From: Anisus vortex | Taxonomy: Eukaryota > Mollusca > Gastropoda > Planorbidae | DNA: 64,000 nucleotides | Assembly (NCBI GenBank): GCA_949126835.1 | Contig: OX421502.1 | Span: 37,347,416-37,411,415, forward strand | Direction of reading: 5' to 3' | Part shown: piece after piece, positions 13,530 through 25,371 of the stretch | Numbering within the stretch: position 1 is the stretch's first letter | Layout: the number at the start of each line of letters is the position of its first letter | The notes under the pieces: generated by a model | Told to the model about the DNA's origin: nothing | Seen by the model: only the letters and a program-made list of their open reading frames with translations | Database searches by the model: none | Position numbers and translations under genes: made by a program

Positions 13530-13790
13530 ACAGCCATCTGGGCATTTGCCCTACGGCCTGAGGCTATGGTGAAGAAATTGCAGACTTTTTTGTAGCTTTT
13601 TGTAGTTTGAATACAGTGTGTGAGTGAGATTTGGTGTTCTGTGGAGGTAGACATTTCGTATGTCCTGCAGTGCCGGGCTGTCGAAAAGGTGATGAGCAAC
13701 TGTTTCATTTTGGTGCTTACAGAGGGGGCATGCTGCTACTTTTTTTTTCATTGGTTTAATGCTGTTTATTCTATTTTTAATGGATAGAAA
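13530..13790 (-). pseudogene. retrotransposon C-terminal zinc-knuckle remnant
   Basis: The minus-strand frame reads VAACPLCKHQNETVAHHLFD followed by SPALQDIRNVYL. The CPxC-x8-HHL-x3-[CS]PAL pattern is typical of the CCHC-type knuckle at the C-terminus of RNase H-bearing non-LTR elements. The final Cys is replaced by Ser and the frame is short, so this is a relic. Confidence 0.5.
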
Positions 13791-14391
13791 CCTACAACAA
13801 AAAAAATACATTTTCTAAGATTCCGTCACCGAGTTAGTGCCTATATATTATTGTCGGGAGTGCTCAATCATATAAAAAACCGAGTGCATCTATTTATATA
13901 TAGGTCAGCGGTTTTCAACTCACAAGAATAGCATTACGACATAGGTTAGTGAAGAATCACGGACGAGTTAACTTAACCATTTAGGTGAGTGCAGAGCACT
14001 GCAGACGCACGCAGTCGTGTGGGACTTTAAAATAACTCAAGGCGTATTATTGGTATAACGAGAAAGCTTTATGTTGAAAAGATCTCTCATTGAAATCTCG
14101 CATATATTTGAGATGTTTAATTTCCGGCAAGAAAAAAAATCATATTGCCACGGGTTTTGAATCTTAGTCCGTGTCTTACATTTAACGGTTACATATTGTT
14201 TAAGTCATATTATTGTCATTTTAGCGTATCATGTTTGGTTTACGTTGCTCTCCTTCAAAACGTCACTTCGATATGAGGACCATATCCAATCTCGCCACTC
14301 TAGACTCGTTAAAATTAATTATTTTTATTTTTTTTGTAGCCTAAATGACAAAGATCTTTTTTTTTTGCCTATTTCAAAATTTGCACAACTA

Positions 14392-14440
14392 ATTTTGATA
14401 CTGATCATAGGGCTGGTGAAGCAGCGTTCACAGTACTGCA
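14392..14440 (-). mobile_element. SINE family 1 3'-end fragment
   Basis: GATCATAGGGCTGGTGAAGC then AGCGTTCAC is the 3' terminal block of family 1 and nothing else of it remains. Confidence 0.5.
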
Positions 14441-15887
14441 ACTCTGATCGTAAGCTGAATTAAAATGATGGTTTATTAACTACTGCTGTATTTACTTGCT
14501 TAACTCAGATTTTAGTTCAATAAGAATAATTCGTATAAAAAAAATAACAATAAAATTTGATGTGTATCAGTACTAGCTGTCTGAATTTCACGAACAGTAA
14601 CATTTTTTTTTGTAAGCTTACTGGCGGGCCACAAAAAGCCACTTGGTGGGCCACGTGTTTGAGACCCGTGGTTTAGAGCGACCGTATTCCCCAATATACC
14701 GGGTCACCAAAAAAAATTTTTTTTTTTCAATTCTAGATCAGTTTATAGTGTGATGAAGTATCGATAGCCAAATTTTAACATGCTTATAGACTCTAGTGGA
14801 CATTTTTGGGCTATTAAAACTTTAAAACCCGATTTAGCTAAATCACTCTTTTCCAAAATAGTCTGAGATGTGCCTATATAATCTATAGCCTTTTTGTTTT
14901 GTGTTAATATAAAGCTAGTATAATCGATAAATAAAACTATAGTGAATCGTGGATGTGAAAAAAAAAAACAATAACCCAATCTCGAAAATACAAAGTTTAG
15001 AGCTAATAATAACAAAGAAATATTAATTTAGCTATTTAGTATAACGGAAGAAAGTTATAGTCTAGTAAATGTAATTTTAGTATTTTTCTATTTAAAAACG
15101 AACAAATTAATGTTACGTGGGTGCGTTTATGATCAAAGAGATGCAGAGGCGTGGAAACTTGTTGGTGGGGAGTCCCAGTAAAGATGCTAAGGCGCCTGTA
15201 ATGGGATAGCTTTCTAGCATGCGGTGTTCGGTCGTGTCTAGAGGTCACGTCTCGAAATAGCCAGGCCAGAAAGGGGGGGGGGGGGGAGAAGCTCTCTATA
15301 TTATAAGCTGAGTTAAGTTGGCTATAAATAGACGTCTTTAAGAGTGTGTGTCTGTGGAGGGGAGGTGTTGCGTCACCGCCAGTCGTTGAGTGCAACCTCA
15401 GAGCATTATTGTTGCTTGTACATTTATATATAGGTTATACAGAATGAATTCACTCATCTTTCATGAGTGTAGGACTGCTAGATACATAGTTATTAAAAGG
15501 AGGACACGGAGATACATAAAAGGGAGGACGAAGGGGGACTTAGTGAGTGAATCATTTGAATCGTTCCGAATCAAACCTGCAATCAGTAACATCCTTTTCA
15601 ATTTGATTACAATAGCTGCAATTAATTGTCCATTCGGTAAATAGACAAAAAAATAGTCTTGTTAAAAATTAAATATAAATTTTAAGTAGGATGTTTATGA
15701 AATGACAAAAAAAAAACAACTTGAAAATTAAAAGTCAATTCTACAATTATTACATTACTAGTGGTTATGCCCGTCAAAATGACGGAGAAACGAACGACTA
15801 CAATATTACAATATTAGTTAAGTTAAGTTAATATTAATGTTAAGAGAGAAAGAAAAGAGACTATTAAAATGAACGTTTCTTTTCGGT

Positions 15888-16975
15888 ATTTAGTTTTTGT
15901 TCTTTTTAATTGTTTCTGACCCTGGCATATGCATAATAATTGTTACTGTCAAGCGTCTGATATTATAACGTAGCAAACAGTTGTGTTGACTTGACTTGTT
16001 ATTAAAAATAGCCTATTAAAATAACAATAATATACTATCTAAAAGAAAAAAAACCCACAATACCAAACAATAAAAGGTAAATAATAAAAAAAGCGTAGAA
16101 AATAATATTTCAATACAATACAAACTAAAGTGATAACGATTTTTTCGGTATTTAATTTTTGTTCTTGCTTATTGTATTAATAAAACAGTGTTGAGAATGT
16201 TTCTTTCGGTATTTAGTTTTTGTTATTTTTTTTTTTTGTTTCTGGTCGACCTGAACCTGACATATGCATAAGAATTGTGGCCTCAAGGACTGGCGTAGTG
16301 TGTAAACCGCCGATACATTCCCATTAAGAATACACTGGCGGGCGAACGCATGGGGCACAGGGGGAGGAAGCAATGGACGCTGCAATCCCGTCTCGAGAAC
16401 CACCCGGTGCCTGGATGCATGTACCTATAGTATAGGATTTGTGCTACCGGGTGACAGTGCAGGTATACGGGCGAGCCACTACGATAATGATCCTTAGGGG
16501 AACCGCAGTGAACGATCGCTGGGCTGCGGAAACCTTCCCCGTTACACGGCACGCCACGCCTTGGGCGTGTCGTTGGGTGGCTGGAGCCTGGACAGAGATT
16601 GCTCAATCCTAAGCGTTACGCCCTGGACACAAGAGCCGAAAGGCTAGTCCGGGTTTTTTAAAGAGACTTTTAAATTCGATATTAAAATGTAGCGAACAGT
16701 TGTGTTGACTTGACTTGTTATTAATTATATTAAATTAAAAATAATATACAATCTGAAAGAAAAAAAACATAAATACAAAACAATTAAAAAAGGTAAAAAA
16801 TATTTTTAAAAAATAGAAAATAATATTTCAATGCAATAAAAACTAAAGTGAGAAAGATTTTTTCGGTATTTAATTTTTGTTCTTGCTTATTGTATCAATA
16901 AAACAGTATTGATAATGTTTCTTTCGGTATTTAGCTTTTATTTTATATTGTTGCTGTCAAGCTTATGGTACCCGG
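15888..16975 (+). repeat. AT-rich tandem duplication, ~310-bp unit
   Basis: TTTCTTTCGGTATTTAG, GTTGTGTTGACTTGACTTGT and GAAAATAATATTTCAAT recur in the same order at 15.9-16.2 kb and 16.2-16.95 kb. A third partial start lies at 16918. The second unit is enlarged by element R1. Confidence 0.7.
16277..16665 (-). mobile_element. element R1, copy B, inserted in a tandem duplication
   Basis: The reverse complement carries GCATCCAGGCACCGGG, ATTGCTTCCTCCCCCTG and CGCCAGTCCTTGAGGCC. It interrupts the second unit of a ~310-bp tandem duplication; the uninterrupted unit reads GCATATGCATAATAATTG then ACGTAGCAAACAG. That gives the approximate element boundaries. Confidence 0.6.
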
Positions 16976-18282
16976 TATTTGAAAGTAATCATTTCTAAGC
17001 CTAACTTGTTTTTTTATAATTCGTATCATTTAATTTATAGAGTATATAAAGTCGCCTTTTAAAGGATATTCTCAATAGCAACGTAAATCCATTAAATAAT
17101 TAAAACATGTGGTTACTTTTACTTAAAAGGATAATGCAAACATCAATAATGAAAAAATAAATAATTTCATAGACATTACGTCATACGCTAGTATTTTTTA
17201 AAGTAAACAATTGAAACTCTCCAAGCCAAATTGCGGTGCGTAACTTTTAAAAAAGGTCTCGCCACATAAAAAAAACATTAGAATTGGGAAAACCCGGAAA
17301 GACCCTCGCGTTCAACATAGTGAATGTCGCGTTCAACATAGTAAATGAACGGAAGTGGCCATTTGCTATGTACCGTTATATTTATTTGCATAGATGGATA
17401 TGACATTTTGGATTTTTTAAATCAACACATTTATGATTATAAGTGATAAAATAAAATTATCTTTTGGAGGACGTTTCCAATTTATACATTTAATTTTTGG
17501 CCCGAATAGTCAAACGGCTTAGGAGCCTATAGCGAACAAACATATATATAAATATATATATATATATAAACAAACATATAAACAAACTCACGGTAATTAT
17601 ATATGTTGATGATGATTGATGATATTTATAACATTTATTTGTTAGACGCCTAACATATTTCTCAGATGAGCCAACATTTAACAGCAACATTTCGTTAACA
17701 AATAGATATCTATCTATATGTTATAATACATAAAAGCTCTGTGTGTGTGTTTAACCAGTCAAATTGGTTTGTTTAAAGACACGTGACCTTAATGCCTCAT
17801 ATTTCAGCTTTGCAATTTAGCACGTGTGTCCTCGTTATGTATACAATTGTTTGCATGTCGGCATAGGCCCTAAGATTCTTTCGTTCAAATAGTACTTAGT
17901 GAAAATGATGCCCTTTACAGAGTTAAATAAGAGTAAGAGTGATGCTATACAACTATGGGATGTATGCAAAGAAAAGATGGAGGCAGTGCGGCAGAAACTA
18001 AAGTGGACTGGAGAAACTGCAGGCAAAAGTTGAACATGGCCTTTGTTCCACAAGGAATACAAAAAATAAGAAGGCATGTATCCCTCACCATTTGACCAAT
18101 ATACTAATATTTTTTTTAAATCTCCCCGCCACAACAAAGCTCTTTTGGATTTTGTGCTTTACATTAGAAGATTGCTCCCCCAATAATAATACCATCCTAC
18201 CTCCTAACACCCCACCTCCTATTCCTTCACCATAGCAGAAAACATTTTTTAGGTACGTTCGTTAGCTAGCTAGTGAAGTTAA
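16976..18282. other. no gene seen
   Basis: AT-rich, with (TA)n-like sequence near 17540-17580 and an inverted copy of a dispersed repeat end at about 17735-17800. Confidence 0.5.
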
Positions 18283-18684
18283 GAAGCCGTCCATAAATGA
18301 AATTACGCACGTAAGGGAGGGAGGAGGGGGGGGGGAACATTTGTGACGAGGTGGAGGTGGCATTTGTTTTCACACTGTGACGTCACACCAAAACGCGGGA
18401 GCCTTAACATAAAATTTAAACATATACTCATACACGTTTAAATACTTCATTAAGTTTTTCATTGTTTGTTGGAATCATTGTAGGCCCTACGATATTGACA
18501 ATAATAATGATTGGAAAAATACTTAATGAAAATGGTGATACATAGGGGGAAAAAATGAAATGGTGGAGATACATATCTTTATGATGTGATATTGGACGTG
18601 GGTCTGACTTTTTGTGAAGATGGAGGGAAGGGGGTGGGGTTGGCTTAAATCCGGGGACGTCGTTTATGAACGGCCCTTTGAAAG
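18283..18684. mobile_element. MITE-like element with GCCGTCCATAAA ends
   Basis: The left end GCCGTCCATAAATGAAATTA and the right end, reverse complemented, GGGCCGTTCATAAACGACGT form imperfect terminal inverted repeats. Between them are G-rich and GTGACGTCA-containing stretches and no coding frame. Superfamily not assigned. Confidence 0.5.
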
Positions 18685-19651
18685 AGTCGAACATTATTTT
18701 TTTTGTGAAAGTGAAATACTAGCCTAGTGCATAGGAAAGAATCAGGCCATTGTAAACTAAGCTGGCATATATATTTCCCCTTCTCCCTTTTCTTTTAGCA
18801 TACCTCCCCCCTCCCCCCCCCCTAAAAATCCCGCTTCGATCGCCACATATTATTATGCACGCGCAAAAAAAAAAGAGTATCTATTCCCTAATTTAGTTTA
18901 CCTATTTTCTGGTCCTCGTGTCCAAGTGCGCATGCGTAAACAAAACAAAACAAAAAAACTGCGCCTCAGCACATGCATAACACATACACAAACAAACAAA
19001 CACAACAGTAAACGATACGGGCCAACGTAGAGACTCCGGGATTTTTTTGCTACTAGACGTCGCGTCCTTGACTCCTCCGTGCAAAATGTTTCAACCACCA
19101 CATCCGGGTCACCGTGAACTAACCGCAGACGATTCACCACATAAATGTAACGCCAGAGCGGGGGATTCAAAAAAAAAAAAGAACACAAACACACCCGTTT
19201 TTTTTTTTTTTTTAAAACAAGCCCGTTCCGCTCCAGAGCGTTACAATAAAGACTTATTATTAAAATCATAAAAAAAAATATTTCCTGTATAAATTTTGAG
19301 AGCCGTCTCGTGGATAGATTTACTAAAGAATAAAAGCGTCAACATTCTAATATTTTTTTTTTTTAATTTCAATCCAATTAAACGGAACAAACCATTATAT
19401 TATATAGTGTATGATAGAATACGTACAGGCATGTGGCGTATCCTGGCGGTTTTTTAAGAGTGTGTTAGTCTGTAGAATCTAGTAAACAAAAGCATTTGAT
19501 TGGGGGAAAGGGGGGAATTGGGACAAGCGCAAATTGACACCTGGGCCCCAGTAAGGAATTGTGGCACGAAGGACGGATATAATAATTTGCGGGCCACTCC
19601 CTATTATTTTATAAGATACCAGGAATGGGCCGGGGGAACCCTTTGCCTTTC

Positions 19652-19762
19652 CCAGCGGGCACACCACGTCGTATCGACGGCGAAAAAAAAGTAGTTTCCA
19701 TGTGTTTTCGTGGTTTCTACGTCTTTAACCCGTCGACAGGACGTGATGTGCCTGCTGGGATC
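19652..19762. mobile_element. ~110-bp MITE with ~32-bp terminal inverted repeats
   Basis: Begins CCCAGCGGGCACACCACGTC and its reverse complement begins CCCAGCAGGCACATCACGTC. The two arms fold back with about 6 mismatches. A partial relative (CAGCGGGCACACCACGTCGT) is at 5975-6010. No clear target duplication is visible. Confidence 0.6.
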
Positions 19763-19856
19763 CTCAATGCGGCACTGACTGATAGGCCTACATGTTGTTG
19801 TTTTTTCAAAATATAGATTTAAAAGGAATTAGGTCTGTGGGAAACAATTAAAGGGG

Positions 19857-20024
19857 GATCTATATGTCTATAGTGCCTACTGGCGACACTTCTGACTAGA
19901 TCTATATGTCTATAGTGCCTACTGGCGACACTTCTGACTAGATCTATATGTCTATAGTGCCTACTGGCGACACTTCTGACTAGATCTATATGTCTATAGT
20001 GCCTACTGGCGACACTTCTGACTA
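19857..20024 (+). repeat. 42-bp tandem repeat, 4 near-identical copies
   Basis: The unit begins AGATCTATATGTCTATAGTG and contains CCTACTGGCGACACTTCTGA. The length is a multiple of three, so the minus strand reads a 14-residue repeat (RSVASRHYRHIDLV) without stops, but there is no other sign of coding. Confidence 0.9.
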
Positions 20025-21047
20025 GACATGGCAAGAGCTCTTCAAAAACAAAAGTCACAAGAATATTGCTAAAATCTGATTGGTTGAGATCGGTGATGAC
20101 GTAACAGAATTGAGCCGCCCTTTTTTTTATTATATCTAGCTTGTTTCAATTTAAGCTCCTTTTTTTCTAGTCTTTTAACGTAATGGCACCCCCGCCTCGA
20201 GAGAGAAGATTATTGCGCCCCCAGTCCCACGCTTAATCCTGTTAGCTTAAAAAAGAACAGTGGTCTTAAACGTAAGTAGTTAATCTGTCGGATTCTGCTT
20301 TTTCTTCCTATTACAGTATTACCCACAAGACACTTTGTGATACTATTTCTTGCTTCTGATAGCCAAAAAAATATTATTTAAAAAAAACGATGATTTAGAA
20401 GAACTAGATTGTGCATGAAAGTGAATGAGTTAGAGGTTCCGTCCGCTGACTCTTCTATACCACTACCACGTTCAATACTATGGCTGTAAATTGACTCTGG
20501 ACTGGCAGTAGACGTGGCACAAGAAGTAGACAATCCTAGATTACCGAACTGACCCCCCCCCCCCCATCCCCCGTTGCGTATCTGTCGTGCACAGGAAGTA
20601 GGGACACTGAAAACCATTCATATAGATATACTTCATATTTGTATCCGGCAAGCCAGTCATAGGATGAGTCAAAAGGAGGAAGGGAGACATCCCACTTTTC
20701 ATTGATTTCTATGAGGAAACTTGAGCGCACTACGCGTTATTTCAAAGTTAGGTCTTATCTCTTCAGGATTCTACGGGCTGACTAATCCCAGCTTTCGGTG
20801 GCGCAAGAGGAGTTCTAGTCGGTTCATGTATAACAAATCCTACACATTTGGAAAGTCTATTACATGATTAGAGCCACAGAATAAATATAGAACAGAATGC
20901 GCAATCGCATTTTTTTCTGTTTCCGGGAGTAATACCGACGCCATACTGTTTAAACGCAGCGGTCCTGGTTACACTATATATGTATGCTTATTTACAATGT
21001 CTTTTTCATCACATTTACAATTTCAAACACGGAAAGCTAATGTTTCG
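20025..21047. other. no gene seen
   Basis: Contains a 13-base C run at 20553-20565. Short open frames have no recognisable domain. Confidence 0.5.
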
Positions 21048-21212
21048 TGCATGGAATGGGTTGCCTGGACAAGCCAGGAAAACCAGTAACTTAACATCAT
21101 TTAAAACATTAATAAAAATGCAAGACTAGACTCGGACCACGAATGAGCGTAGGACGCAATAATCTTCTTTATAGAAGGAGCGTCTGTAATGTATAAGATA
21201 AGATAAGAAAGG
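21048..21212 (+). mobile_element. 3' end of a non-LTR retrotransposon (LINE)
   Basis: The translation contains WNGLP, then LTSFKTLIKMQD and a stop, the usual C-terminal end of non-LTR reverse transcriptase ORF2. About 60 bp downstream is the tail GCAATAATCTTCTTTATAGA ending in TAAGATAAGATAAGA, which SINE family 2 shares. Only the 3' end is present, as expected from 5' truncation. Confidence 0.65.
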
Positions 21213-22251
21213 CACAAAAGGCTGCTGTGGGATAAACTGCAACAATGATGCGAAAACGATAGATTATCGTACAAATAAGCATGCCAAACTACATGGCTCT
21301 CCTGACCTCGTATGGATAAACAATGGAAAGTTGTAACCTCATATTACTTATATTTGTAGCCTTGCTTTGGTCCTCAGCTTGCTAAGAGTATATATCAGTA
21401 CCGGTAATAAATTGAGCCTTTCTCATTTTACTATAGTAGCGTTTCTAGTGTTCACTGCCTTGAAGCAAAAGAAAATACCTATTCTGTGATTAGAGCTTTC
21501 TTTTAAATTAAGCCAAGATGGATAAGCAAGTAAACTTAATTGTTAAAGTTAGGACTGCTGGTCTAATTGTACATGTACTCTAAGTTGAAGCCAAAAATAA
21601 ATAAAAATAAGAACTAATTGACAACAATAGTGTCAAACTTTAAAGGAACAAAAAAAAAAGCATACCACAAAACGCTAATCTTATACTTGTATGTTTACAG
21701 ATGGTATTACTATACAGAGTATATTCTCTTCGGTTTTATACAATGAACAAGTCAAACAATGGTATTATAAAGAAAGACGATGTGTTTTTTTAAATTTATT
21801 TTTGAATCTGTAGAACAAGGTCATCGTGTCTCTGAATGCCCGTACAACATACACAGCAAAAATAGAGGTAAAGAAACAAAAATGCTGAAAATAACATCAC
21901 ACACAATTATTGTGTTCACATCTTCCAATAGGAAAACAATAGTTAGCTCAATAGACATTACAACAATAGTAGATTCAAAGAGGAAAGAATGCAATCAGAA
22001 AAATTGTCAAAGATACTCATTTATTTATATATCAAGATTTAGAATAAACCAATTATTTTTGTTGGAAAATGTATAATTATAATTCAATAGCATTGTGTAA
22101 ATCTGTTTTTAATTATTTGCTTTGCATTTTGAGGGTCTCACTCTTGGAAAAAATATTTTAAACTGCACAGTTCTAATGTTGTCTTGTCAAAGATGAAAGA
22201 TGGGTAGCAGTAGCTTGTAGTTTTAAATAAGTACCGATTTTTACAACATCC

Positions 22252-22282
<31 letters not shown>

Positions 22283-22851
22283 GTCCGATATGCTTAAATC
22301 TTAGAACACCAGAAGTCAAATAAAATTCCTGTTACTTGAGCCTGTAAGACTGCACGGAGCCGCTACCACTTTTGTGAGAAAGGACAAAGTAGCGCGAACC
22401 AGCTGATTCGACCAGCTTCTTCTGGAACATGGGAAGGCAGCCCACCTAGGAAATAGGTAATTAAAACCCCATGAAGGAAGCCTATCAGGTAAAGTTAATG
22501 CCCTGTTTCCAAAAGCCCCCTCTTTCACAAAGCAATGTATTAGGAGTAAGATCTAAGTCAATCGTGTATACCCATTGCTTTGGTGCCTTATCAGAAGCTC
22601 AGCTGTCAAATGTAATGCCTTGCATTCTTTTGGATCAATTCATAGAACTTACTGTAAGATCCTGTGGTATAGGCATCAATAGGTCCTCTTACTTATTACT
22701 CTAGATTTGTTCTCTGAAGAAGACCAGCTGTTTTAACATTAATGCTTCACTTAAAAAGTCAACTGTGGATAGTTCAATTCTTGGGCATCTGTGAATCCAA
22801 ATGTTGCAACAACACTTTCTTATTGACATCACAAGAATGTTGAAAAAATAG

Positions 22852-23092
22852 TATCCAGTCGGAGCAAATTGATCCATAGGGCCGGTGAAGCAGCGTACAT
22901 CAGTTTCTGTGGCCACAGCAAACTATGGGATTGTGTGGCCAGCACAACATCCAGCGACCTTTACTTTACCCCAAGTAATGTCAGGTACCCGTCAGAGCTG
23001 GGTAGACTCAGGAACGCCCTCGGGGCAAGGGAAAAAATCATAGCCTTCCCCAGTATTTGAACCCAGGACCTTCAGGACGCCTCGGAACGCAT
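22852..23092 (-). mobile_element. SINE family 1 copy
   Basis: Shares TTCTGTGGCCACAG, CTTTACTTTACCCCAA, AGAGCTGGGTAGACTCAGG and TTTGAACCCAGGACCTT with the family. Nearly full length, with a slightly eroded tRNA head. Confidence 0.75.
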
Positions 23093-24737
23093 GTATACTT
23101 CTACTGCTGCATAACGGCTCACCAAAATGCCTTTATGATAAAAAGTTGACCAACAAATTTGAAATTCATCTCCATTCAGAGTAACCAATCAATTCTTTTA
23201 ACTAGCACATTTATTTGAGCTTACATATACATTTATTGTATTTGTCTATCAAATTTGGGAATTAAGTCAGGCTTATTATTTAATGAATAAGCTAATTCAA
23301 TTAGTTTTGTTAACAATCGTCATTATTGTTTGCCCTGAACAATAACATGAGGGCACGTTGTAAATAATTATGGTCTCTCTACACATAGATGTCAACAGTT
23401 TCTGTTCAACCTCTCCCCCCCCCCCTCCTTATAGCATTTTTAAAAAGACACCCCTCCCTACCCACCACCACCTTCTCCTAGAAAACAGGGTCCAAAATAC
23501 TTGACATCTTAAGTTTATTTAAACATTTCTATTTAAATCATTAACTCATTGTATAGTCACAATGATGGATTTGGTTTGGTGCTATATCTCTAATGGTTTT
23601 TCTCTACCCACAATGCTATCTCTCTGCATCTGGTCACTATTTCTAAACTTGTGTTCAAAGTCAAACATTTGGGAGAAAGAAAGTGCTTCTCACCAAACAC
23701 TTCATAATACAAGAGATAAAAAAAAAACATAATTTGATATTTACCAAGCACAAAACAACAAAAAAACACTTCATCTATTTACACAATATTTATACATCAT
23801 TTTTTTGTTACATTTTATCATGGCAATAATAAAAAAAACAAGTAAACCACCAGCATCAGAACCATTGATGTGTTCAAACATACAATCTATTAGAACAATT
23901 CACAATGCTATATACACACACATACATGCACACACAAGAAAAAAAAACACAAGCCTGGGTAGACAAAATGTCCATTATATTAAATAACAAAATTTAAACT
24001 TGAAATTTGTAAACAAATTTATAAAAAGATAATAGCTTGAAAAAAAAAAAAAAGAAACAATATCATGGACAGTTATTCCATAACTTATTTGTTTTTTATA
24101 ACCCGAGTTATGACTTCCAGAAAATACAATTAGTATATAGTGAAGCATGGAATAAACATTTGATATGATCAGGAAAAGAAAAAATAAAACAATAGAACTT
24201 TTACTTTTAGCAATATCAATTGCTGATGAAAACTATTATAAAATGAAGCAGAAAAAAAGTTTAACGGGGTTCTTACTCCCAAATTCATGAGAAAATTCCC
24301 AAACTTTATATAAAATTCACAAATTAATATACCGGTAGTCTAAACTGTGAATGGTATATATAGCAAATATCAATAAATCTCAATACGAGTTCATTATATA
24401 TTCAATAACTTTATAACATAGCTATTTTTTTTTGGTGCTTTGTCTATTATAGCAAATTATTGTACAAACTTCCAAAAGAAAAAATTTAGTCAGTTCTCTG
24501 AAAGTTAATTTGTAAAATGAAGTTTGTTTTCCCCAAACCCTATTATTAAGCCTGCTTGTATGACATACAATTTAATTCTTCTAATTTTACAAAATTTCAT
24601 GTAGAAACATTCAAACTAATGAAAGAGATAGCAAACTTCATCACTTCTTTGATTAGCATGTTCCCAAGGCCACTGGGAGAAGTTGCTTTTTGTGTAATGC
24701 CAAACCCCAGTTGTTTTTTTGAGTGTGTGTGGAAATA
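23093..24737. other. AT-rich sequence downstream of EIF5B
   Basis: Low complexity, many A and T runs; may contain more of the EIF5B 3' UTR. No other gene seen. Confidence 0.5.
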
Positions 24738-25263
24738 TTTATTGTAACATAACATACAGCAATTCACCTTGTTCATTTTCAAACTTGACAATATCGATTT
24801 ACACAGACATTCTTCATACTGTCACTTCAAAATATAAATATATGCAAAAGGTCATTTGTGGCACGGCCTCCACGGAGGATCCCCCCCATCCCCCCCCACA
24901 CACACTTGTCAGTAGTGTCAGCAACACTTCAAACGGAAGTTGTCTAATTTGGCATTGGGGGAGGGGGGGGGACCTTTTGAGTGTCAATGCAGCAGATAAA
25001 TGGAAATCCTGTTGTTTGTGAACAGCCCTAACATAGTCCACCAACAATGATATATAGAGATTTATATAAATAGACATGACATATTCATCAACATGTAGCA
25101 TTTCAAAACTAGAGTCAACAATTTGGAGAAAAGGAAAGAAACAAAAAGCGTACCTACAAACCCAAACACAAAGAAAACAAATCACGGACAAAGGCTCCAG
25201 TGGAGAAACTGTGGAGGGGGGTGGGTGGTGGGGAGGGGGCAGGATCACCGCGGGTCAGCTTGA
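24738..25263 (-). other. probable EIF5B 3' UTR with candidate poly(A) signal
   Basis: Sequence following the stop codon. It contains G/C homopolymer runs and no open frame of interest. The first canonical AATAAA I noticed on the minus strand is at 24738-24743 (TACAATAAATATT). Other AATAAA copies occur further left (for example near 23216 and 23232), so the true 3' end may be longer. Confidence 0.4.
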
Positions 25264-25371
25264 TCATAAAATCTCAAACTGCTTCTTCAGCTCCACCATA
25301 AGTCTCCAGTCCTGCTTGGACATCTCGTCCCTGAAATGATCTTTCACTGCGTCTATGGACTGCCTGGTAAT
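25264..25371 (-). CDS. EIF5B: EIF5B last coding exon
   Basis: 35 codons plus [23 protein letters not shown] then [15 protein letters not shown] matches human ISRQSIDALKDWFRDEMQKS and its FEII end, the C-terminal helix that binds eIF1A. Acceptor TTGCCAG. Confidence 0.98.
   Translation of the reverse strand: MTRQSIDAVKDHFRDEMSKQDWRLMVELKKQFEIL

Noticed and set aside
16283..16606. 107-codon minus-strand frame
   Set aside because: Lies within element R1 and is not conserved in its other three copies.
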